Assembly (NCBI GenBank): GCA_028871195.1
Contig: JAGWNT010000045.1
Coordinates: forward strand, 1-30,055
DNA from: REEB85 sp018971455
GTDB lineage: Bacteria; Pseudomonadota; Alphaproteobacteria; Acetobacterales; Acetobacteraceae
DNA: 30,055 nucleotides
Direction of reading: 5' to 3'
The position numbers were made by a program, and so were the translations under genes. Below the pieces are notes generated by a model. That model was given only the letters and a program-made list of their open reading frames with translations. It ran no database searches and had not been told where the DNA came from. Every line of letters begins with the position of its first letter. The first letter of the stretch is position 1. Of the stretch, positions 24,172 to 30,055 are shown piece after piece.

Positions 24172-25053
24172 TCAGCCCAGCGCGGCGGCGATCTCGGCGG
24201 CCAGCGGCATCGCCCGCTGCGTGCCGGCCCGCGTGCAGGCGAGCCCCGCCGCCGCATTTCCCCGCGCCATCGCCGCCGGCAGGGTCTCGCCGCGGTCCAG
24301 GGCAGCGGCCAGCACGCCGGTGAAACAATCGCCGGCGCCCGCGGTGTCCACCACGGCGACGGGCCGGCCGGCGACGCGCCACGCGCCGCGCCGCGTCACC
24401 GCCTCCACCCCGTTCCCGCCCAGCGTCTGCACGACATCGACGCCGAGCGCCGCGTGCAGCGCCGCGGTGCCCGCGGCCACGCCGAGATCGCCGGCCAGCC
24501 ACGCCGCCTCGTCCTCATTGACCACCAGCACGTCGAGCGCGCGCAGCGCCGCCGCGGCGAGCCGGCCGGGCGGCGCGAGATTCAGCACGATCCGGCACCC
24601 CGCCGCCCGCGCCCGGGCGATCAGCACCTCGGTCTCCTGCGGATCGGTCTCGCGTTGCAGCAGCAGCGTGGTCTGCGGCCCGAGCAGGGCATCCTCGACC
24701 TGGCCGGCGCGGGCGGCGAGATTGGCGCCGCTGGCCACCGCGATCAGGTTCTCGCCCGCCGGATCGACGCAGATCGCCGCCGCCCCGGTCGCCTGATCGA
24801 CGGCGGCGACGCGGCTGACATCCACCCCCGCCGCCCGCAGCAGGCCGAGCGCGTCGTCGGCCAGCGCGTCGCGCCCCACCGCGCCGGCAAAGACCACCGT
24901 CGCTCCGTCACGCGCCGCCGCCACCGCCTGGTTCGCGCCCTTGCCGCCCGGCTCCATGTGCAGGGTCGGCCCCAGCACCGTCTGCCCGGCCACCGGCAGG
25001 CGCGGCACGGCGAAGATCAGGTCGAGATTGATGGAGCCGAAGCAGACGATCAC
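24172..25053 (-). CDS. PfkB-family sugar kinase, ribokinase-like
   Basis: About 293 residues from the GTG at 25053, which shares GTGA with the thyX stop. The N-terminus CFGSINLDLIF with a following GQTV region, the substrate-site GGKGANQAVAAARDGA, and the C-terminal DTAGAGDCFTGVLAAAL (catalytic Asp in GAGD) make it a PfkB carbohydrate kinase closest in pattern to ribokinase. It would phosphorylate ribose or a similar sugar with ATP in the cytoplasm. No ribose transporter or repressor lies nearby. Translational coupling to thymidylate synthase is notable because ribose-phosphate feeds nucleotide synthesis, although deoxyribose or another sugar could be the substrate. Calling it RbsK is plausible but not certain, so no symbol is given. 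Confidence 0.87.
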   Translation of the reverse strand: MIVCFGSINLDLIFAVPRLPVAGQTVLGPTLHMEPGGKGANQAVAAARDGATVVFAGAVGRDALADDALGLLRAAGVDVSRVAAVDQATGAAAICVDPAGENLIAVASGANLAARAGQVEDALLGPQTTLLLQRETDPQETEVLIARARAAGCRIVLNLAPPGRLAAAALRALDVLVVNEDEAAWLAGDLGVAAGTAALHAALGVDVVQTLGGNGVEAVTRRGAWRVAGRPVAVVDTAGAGDCFTGVLAAALDRGETLPAAMARGNAAAGLACTRAGTQRAMPLAAEIAAALG

Positions 25054-25988
25054 GCGTCGCGCCCCAGGGCGCTCATCATCTCCGCCCATTCGCGCTTGCT
25101 CAGGAAACTGCCCTTCTGATCCACCGCCTCGCCGGCCACCATGCGCCTGAGCACCGCCAGCATGGCCGCCGAGAAATTCACCGCTCCCAGCCGGTAATCG
25201 GCGAAGGCCGCATAGGTCGCCGGCACCCATGCGCGCAGAATCTCCAGCATCGGCGCGGCATAGGCGCGGATCTCATACTGCGCGTGCTGATCGGCACGCA
25301 GCGCCAGGAAATGCAGCAGATTGTGCAGATCGGTCTTCCAGTACCACTGGGTGTAGGTGTTCAGCGTCAGGTTCATCCGCGCCAGCTCACGCGCCAGCCC
25401 CTGGCGCGAGGGGTCGATCTTCTCGCCGCCCGCCCCCTCGTTGAGCATGGCGACGTAATGGTCATGCGAGCGCGCCGCGTCCTGGCGCAGCAGATCGAGC
25501 ACCTCGGCGGCCTCGGCGCCCTCCAGCACCTCCCCGCGCCCCTGGCGGTTGGCCACCGACTGGGCGGCCAGATGCTCCGGGGCGGGAATGTAGAACTCGC
25601 GGTCGAGGATGGAGTAGCGCGCCGAATACTCGTTCACATTGGCGGTGCGGTGGCGGATCCATTGCCGCGCCACGAAGATCGGCAGCTTCACGTGATATTT
25701 GATCTCGCACATCTCGAACGGCGTGCTGTGCCGGTGGCGCATGAGGTAGCGGATCAGCCCGGCATCCTCGGACACCCGCCGCGTGCCGCGCCCGTAGGAG
25801 ACGCGGGCGGCCTGCACCACGGCGGCATCGTCGCCCATGTAGTCGATGACGCGGACGAAGCCGTGGTCGAGCACCGGCAGGGCGCGGTAGAGCAGCTCCT
25901 CCAGCGCCGGCACCGTGGCCCGCCTGGTGGCGGCCGTCTGCTCCCGGTTGGCCTCGATCTCGGCCAGTTGCGCGTCGGACAGGCTCAT
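25050..25988 (-). CDS. thyX: Flavin-dependent thymidylate synthase
   Basis: 312 residues, ATG at 25988 with GGGAG upstream. The hallmark RHRxxxxNEYSARY motif is at 112-125 (RHRTANVNEYSARY). MRHRHSTPFE earlier and HNLLHFLALRADQHAQYEIRAYA later, with the flavin- and nucleotide-contacting Arg and His residues, fit the family. ThyX makes dTMP from dUMP with methylenetetrahydrofolate, FAD and NADPH, without producing dihydrofolate, and replaces ThyA. The protein is at the long end of the family but typical of alphaproteobacteria. It overlaps the ribokinase-like gene by 4 bases and diverges from the tmRNA gene, whose promoter starts about 60 bases away. Confidence 0.96.
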   Translation of the reverse strand: MSLSDAQLAEIEANREQTAATRRATVPALEELLYRALPVLDHGFVRVIDYMGDDAAVVQAARVSYGRGTRRVSEDAGLIRYLMRHRHSTPFEMCEIKYHVKLPIFVARQWIRHRTANVNEYSARYSILDREFYIPAPEHLAAQSVANRQGRGEVLEGAEAAEVLDLLRQDAARSHDHYVAMLNEGAGGEKIDPSRQGLARELARMNLTLNTYTQWYWKTDLHNLLHFLALRADQHAQYEIRAYAAPMLEILRAWVPATYAAFADYRLGAVNFSAAMLAVLRRMVAGEAVDQKGSFLSKREWAEMMSALGRDA

Positions 25989-26045
25989 CGGCAGGGCTCC
26001 CTGTGTGATCGCGGCGAGACGTCGCAGCGGGTCATCGCGACCCCT

Positions 26046-26073
26046 TTGTAATCGGAGCCGGGGGGCCTATATA
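26046..26073 (+). promoter_or_regulatory. Promoter of the tmRNA gene
   Basis: TTGTAA (26046-26051) and TATATA (26068-26073) with a 16-base spacer, in otherwise very GC-rich DNA. Transcription would start near 26080, shortly before the acceptor piece of ssrA. Confidence 0.65.
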
Positions 26074-26159
26074 CCGTCTGCCGGCTTGCCGGCTATGGCG
26101 ATAAACGGTGCGTGGAATAAGCGTTGTGGACCCGGGGGCAGTGCCCGGCGCCTCCACCA

Positions 26160-26194
26160 TTTCTCCGGCCCAGACATGCGGCGGGCCGGCGTCG
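26160..26194 (+). other. Intervening segment of the permuted tmRNA precursor
   Basis: The bases between the CCA of the acceptor piece and the first G of the coding piece. They hold a 7-base-pair hairpin (26165-26171 with 26183-26189). In two-piece tmRNAs this part is removed by processing, leaving two RNAs held by base pairing (family knowledge); the exact cut points are inferred. Confidence 0.7.
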
Positions 26195-26278
26195 GGGGGC
26201 GAAACAGGCTCGACACGCGTGGTAAAGACTCATCTTTTGCTCGGCATGGTTCCGCCGTCATCGGGCCGTATCACAAGT

Positions 26279-26314
26279 GCCAACGACAACAACATGGCGC
26301 TCGCTGCCGCCTAA
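26279..26314 (+). other. tmRNA proteolysis-tag reading frame
   Basis: The encoded peptide is ANDNNMALAAA, then TAA. With the alanine carried by the tmRNA, the added tag is 12 residues starting AANDN, the segment read by SspB. It ends AAA instead of the LAA or VAA seen in E. coli and Caulobacter. Confidence 0.9.
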
Positions 26315-26333
26315 ACAACGGTAAGCGCGGTTA

Positions 26334-26362
26334 GGGGGGCCCCGGGCAACAGAATGCCCCCC
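26334..26362 (+). terminator. Terminator-like hairpin after ssrA
   Basis: GGGGGGC (26334-26340) and GCCCCCC (26356-26362) pair around a 15-base loop that itself starts with CCCGGG. Only a weak pyrimidine stretch (ACTCTTCC) follows, so termination may be incomplete and let some transcripts reach sspB. Confidence 0.55.
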
Positions 26363-26421
26363 ACTCTTCCCGCCACACGCCACAGGCGCTAAGGGAAGCA
26401 CGCATTCACGAGGCGCCCGCC

Positions 26422-26991
26422 ATGGAAGACGAACCGGACCACGCGCCGGAGAGCCTGCTGCCCTATGACCGCTGGACCGCCGAGGCGCTGCGCCACGTCA
26501 TGCTGCGCGCCCTCCAGCATGCCGCGACCGAGGGGCTGCCGGGCGGCCACCATTTCTACATCACCTTCCGCACCGACCATCCGGGCGTCGCGATCCCCAA
26601 GCGCCTGCTGGCGCAGTACCCGCATGAAATGACCATCGTGCTGCAGCACCAGTTCTGGGATCTCACGGTGGACGAGGCGCAGGCCAGCATGAGCGTCGGG
26701 CTCACCTTCGGTGGCGTGCCGGCCACCCTGCGCATCCCGCTCGCCGCCATCACCGCCTTTGCCGACCCCTATGCCCAGCACGGCATGCGCTTCGAGCCGG
26801 ACGCCGCGGCCCCGCCCGCGGCCGACGAGACCGCTGCCGATGAGACCGGGGCCGATGAGACCGGGGCCGATGAGACCGGGGCCGATGAACCGGCCGCCGG
26901 TGCGCCCGCCGCCGCGCCGGACCAGCACAGCGAACCGCCCCAGGTCGTCAGCCTCGACGCCTTCCGCCGCCGCACGCCCCCCAAGGAATAG
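26422..26991 (+). CDS. sspB: SspB-family ClpXP adaptor (alpha type)
   Basis: 189 residues, ATG at 26422 behind GAGGCG. Residues about 10-130 match the alphaproteobacterial SspB fold: LLPYDRWTAEALRHVM, GLPGGHHFYITF, the LLAQYPHEMTIVLQHQFWDL core that lines the peptide groove, and GLTFGGVPATLRIP. The last segment VVSLDAFRRR is the likely ClpX-docking tail. Between them is an acidic linker expanded by copies of the pentapeptide GADET. SspB captures ssrA-tagged proteins by the AANDN part of the tag and delivers them to ClpXP. It lies about 90 bases downstream of ssrA itself, and the fumarase gene starts 6 bases after its stop, so it is cotranscribed with that gene. Confidence 0.92.
   Translation: MEDEPDHAPESLLPYDRWTAEALRHVMLRALQHAATEGLPGGHHFYITFRTDHPGVAIPKRLLAQYPHEMTIVLQHQFWDLTVDEAQASMSVGLTFGGVPATLRIPLAAITAFADPYAQHGMRFEPDAAAPPAADETAADETGADETGADETGADEPAAGAPAAAPDQHSEPPQVVSLDAFRRRTPPKE
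26824..26898 (+). repeat. 15-base tandem repeat within sspB
   Basis: Three perfect copies of a 15-base unit beginning GATGAGACC (26839-26853, 26854-26868, 26869-26883), flanked by one degenerate copy on each side (26824-26838 and 26884-26898). The frame is kept, coding for repeated acidic pentapeptides in the linker. Copy number probably varies by replication slippage. Confidence 0.9.
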
Positions 26992-26997
26992 ACCGCG

Positions 26998-28644
<1,647 letters not shown>

Positions 28645-28738
28645 GCGGCATGGTGCGGCGTTGCCCTTGGTCACGTCTTGCTTCGCCGGGCCTGCGGCCC
28701 GGCTGCGCGGGCAACGATTTCCATGACGGGATGGCGTG

Positions 28739-29134
28739 ATGCGCTTCACCGTCGACCGGCTCGACCACATCGTGCTGACCTGCCGCGACATCGAGCGGAC
28801 GGCGAGCTGGTACCAGCGCGTGCTCGGCATGGAGCGCGAGGAGTTCGGCGCAGAGCGGCGCACGGCGCTGAAATTCGGCGGCCAGAAGATCAACCTCCAC
28901 CAGCTCGGCGCCGAGTTCAAACCCAACGCCGCGGCCGCCGCCGCGGGCGCGCAGGATGTCTGCTTCATCACCGCCGTGCGGCCAGAGGACGTGGTCGCCC
29001 ATCTCGGCAGCTGCGCCGTCGCCGTCGAGGAGGGGCCGGTGGCCCGCACCGGCTCGCTCGGCGCCATCATGTCGGTCTATTGCCGCGATCCCGACGGCAA
29101 TCTGATCGAAATCTCCTCCTACCTCGCGGCCTGA
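28739..29134 (+). CDS. VOC-superfamily (glyoxalase/bleomycin-resistance-like) protein
   Basis: 131 residues from the ATG at 28739, whose A is also the last base of a TGA, as TGATG. Two beta-alpha-beta-beta-beta modules are seen: DRLDHIVLTCRDIERTASWY with metal-ligand His9, KINLHQLG with a second His, and DPDGNLIEISSY with the usual Glu ligand. The size and motifs fit small metal-dependent VOC proteins such as glyoxalase I relatives or virulence protein STM3117-like members. The substrate is not readable. It follows fumarase after 94 bases that hold a hairpin-rich duplicated element, and the VUT transporter gene starts 4 bases after its stop. Confidence 0.9.
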   Translation: MRFTVDRLDHIVLTCRDIERTASWYQRVLGMEREEFGAERRTALKFGGQKINLHQLGAEFKPNAAAAAAGAQDVCFITAVRPEDVVAHLGSCAVAVEEGPVARTGSLGAIMSVYCRDPDGNLIEISSYLAA

Positions 29135-29138
29135 CCCG

Positions 29139-29681
29139 ATGCCCCGTCTCAGCCTCCCGGGCCTGCTCGCCTTCCTCGCCTTCCTGGGCTGCATCCCGCT
29201 CGCCAACTGGATGATCGGCCATGTCGGCACGGTCTGCGTGCCGCAGGGACCGTGCCTGATCCCGGTGGCACCCGGGCTGATGGCGCCCTCCGGCGTGCTG
29301 CTCGCCGGCCTCGCCCTGGTGCTGCGCGACCTCGTGCAGCGCCTGCTCGGCCGCGCCTGGGGGCTGGCCGCGGTGCTGATGGGCACGGCGGTCTCGATCG
29401 GCGTGGCCGGCCCGTCCCTGGTCATGGCCTCGGGCGTCGCCTTCCTGCTCAGCGAGCTGGCCGATTTCGCCGTCTACACGCCGTTGCAGCGGCGCGGCCT
29501 GCTGCTCGCCGTGCTCGCCTCGGCCTGCGCCGGGCTGGTGATCGATTCCCTGCTGTTCCTCTCGCTCGCCTTCCACAGCCTCGATTTTCTCGCCGGCCAG
29601 ATCGTCGGCAAGCTCTGGGCGGTGCTGGCGAGCATCCCCCTCGTCCAGGCCAGCCGCCGGCTCGCCCCGGCACCCGTCTGA
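29139..29681 (+). CDS. VUT-family transporter, probable queuosine-precursor uptake
   Basis: 180 residues, ATG at 29139, 4 bases after the VOC gene. About five to six membrane segments are present. Family elements are GCIPLANWMI at the first helix, MAPSGVLLAGLALVLRDLVQRLLG with the conserved Arg-Asp pair, and LLSELADFAVYTPLQRRG. The E. coli member YhhQ imports 7-cyano-7-deazaguanine (preQ0) and related precursors of the tRNA base queuosine (family knowledge). Here the next gene, one base after the stop, is queA, which supports the queuosine role. The protein is somewhat shorter than the enterobacterial form. The inference of substrate rests mainly on this neighbour. Confidence 0.85.
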   Translation: MPRLSLPGLLAFLAFLGCIPLANWMIGHVGTVCVPQGPCLIPVAPGLMAPSGVLLAGLALVLRDLVQRLLGRAWGLAAVLMGTAVSIGVAGPSLVMASGVAFLLSELADFAVYTPLQRRGLLLAVLASACAGLVIDSLLFLSLAFHSLDFLAGQIVGKLWAVLASIPLVQASRRLAPAPV

Positions 29682-29682
29682 C

Positions 29683-30055
29683 GTGCTGAACGCCGCCGAC
29701 TTCGATTTCCTTCTCCCGCCCGAGCGCATCGCCCAGCACCCCGCGCGGCCGCGCGACGCCGCCCGGCTGCTGCATGTCGCCGGTCCGGCGCTGCACGACC
29801 GCGTCATGCGCGACTTGCCGCAGCTGCTGCGCGCCGGCGACATCCTGGTCGCCAACGACACGCGCGTGATCCCGGCCCAGCTCACCGCGCGGCGCGGCGC
29901 CGCGCGCATCGGCATCACGCTCGACCGTCCGCGCGCCGACGGCGCCTGGCACGCGCTCGCCCGCAACGCGCGGCGCCTGCATGCCGGCGACACGCTGCAC
30001 TTCGACGGCGCGGACGAGCTGAGCGCCACCGTCATCGCGCGGGATGACGATGGCG
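29683..30055 (+). CDS. queA: tRNA preQ1-34 ribosyltransferase-isomerase, N-terminal part
   Basis: The first 124 codons; the gene continues beyond the window. It starts with GTG at 29683, one base after the transporter stop. The sequence begins with NAADFDFLLPPERIAQHPA and continues with RPRDAARLL, DLPQLLRAGDILVANDTRVIPAQL, all characteristic of QueA. The enzyme uses S-adenosylmethionine as a ribosyl donor to convert preQ1 at tRNA position 34 to epoxyqueuosine. With the VUT transporter it forms a small queuosine unit. One deviation is that the loop after ARRGAAR is shorter than in typical QueA. Catalytic C-terminal parts cannot be judged. Confidence 0.93.
   Translation, partial: MLNAADFDFLLPPERIAQHPARPRDAARLLHVAGPALHDRVMRDLPQLLRAGDILVANDTRVIPAQLTARRGAARIGITLDRPRADGAWHALARNARRLHAGDTLHFDGADELSATVIARDDDG

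Larger units (their letters stand above)
26092..26331 (+). ncRNA. ssrA: Circularly permuted two-piece tmRNA
   Basis: The tRNA-like 3' part comes first: a T-arm (CCGGG, loop GGCAGTG, CCCGG) then CGCCTCC, A and CCA at 26157-26159. A short spacer with a CCGGCCC/GGGCCGG hairpin (26165-26189) follows, and then the normal 5' part begins with GGGGGCG at 26195. GGGGGCG pairs with CGCCTCC, giving a G-U third pair, the alanyl-tRNA synthetase signal. GGCTCGAC recalls the conserved start of tmRNA. The tag is at 26279-26314. GCGTTGT in the acceptor piece (about 26121-26127) can pair with ACAACG after the tag, joining the two pieces. The spacer is expected to be cut out. The RNA rescues stalled ribosomes. 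Outer ends are approximate. Confidence 0.93.

Overview
The window reads as a chromosomal segment of a very GC-rich alphaproteobacterium, most likely an acetic-acid-bacterium relative (Acetobacteraceae/Rhodospirillales). The evidence is a circularly permuted two-piece tmRNA gene, an alpha-type SspB adaptor, a PopZ/DUF2497-TolC-Pcm neighbourhood, and an HflK-HflC-DegP / SerB-MiaA-IlvBNC arrangement that recalls a block common in alphaproteobacteria. The family-level assignment is inference. No insertion sequence, integrase, CRISPR array or phage gene is visible. Nearly all of the sequence is coding, with short gaps and many shared or overlapping start/stop codons.

Layout. At 1-2307 (minus strand) lie the 5' tip of a PopZ/DUF2497 gene, a TolC-type outer-membrane channel and a Pcm-family methyltransferase, followed by tRNA-Cys (+). 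At 2560-6286 (minus) an SGNH/SASA-type esterase sits behind a hybrid histidine kinase, with tRNA-Leu upstream. At 6616-8983 (+) a D-2-hydroxyacid dehydrogenase is paired with a 2,2-dialkylglycine-decarboxylase-like enzyme. At 9077-13624 (minus) miaA-ilvB-ilvN-ilvC supply a tRNA-modifying enzyme and the first steps of branched-chain amino-acid synthesis. serB diverges from miaA.

From 14570 to 17820 there are four accessory genes: an SDR with an altered active site, a TauE/SafE permease, and a coupled DedA/ATP-grasp pair. They lie between serB and degP, which I remember as close neighbours in many relatives. At 17859-21581 (minus) hflK-hflC-degP form an inner-membrane and periplasmic quality-control unit. 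At 21762-24159 (+) are an Mrp/ApbC iron-sulfur carrier and an enolase-superfamily enzyme. At 24172-25988 (minus) thyX and a ribokinase-like gene share a GTGA overlap.

From 26068 the plus strand carries an ssrA promoter, the split tmRNA gene, a terminator-like hairpin, sspB, class I fumarase, a VOC protein, a VUT-family (queuosine precursor) transporter and the start of queA, which runs off the window.

The most interesting features are the adjacency of the tmRNA that writes the degradation tag to the adaptor expected to read it, with an unusual tag ending and a repeat-expanded SspB linker. Next are the ATP-grasp/DedA membrane pair and a duplicated segment after fumA that offers two mutually exclusive hairpins.
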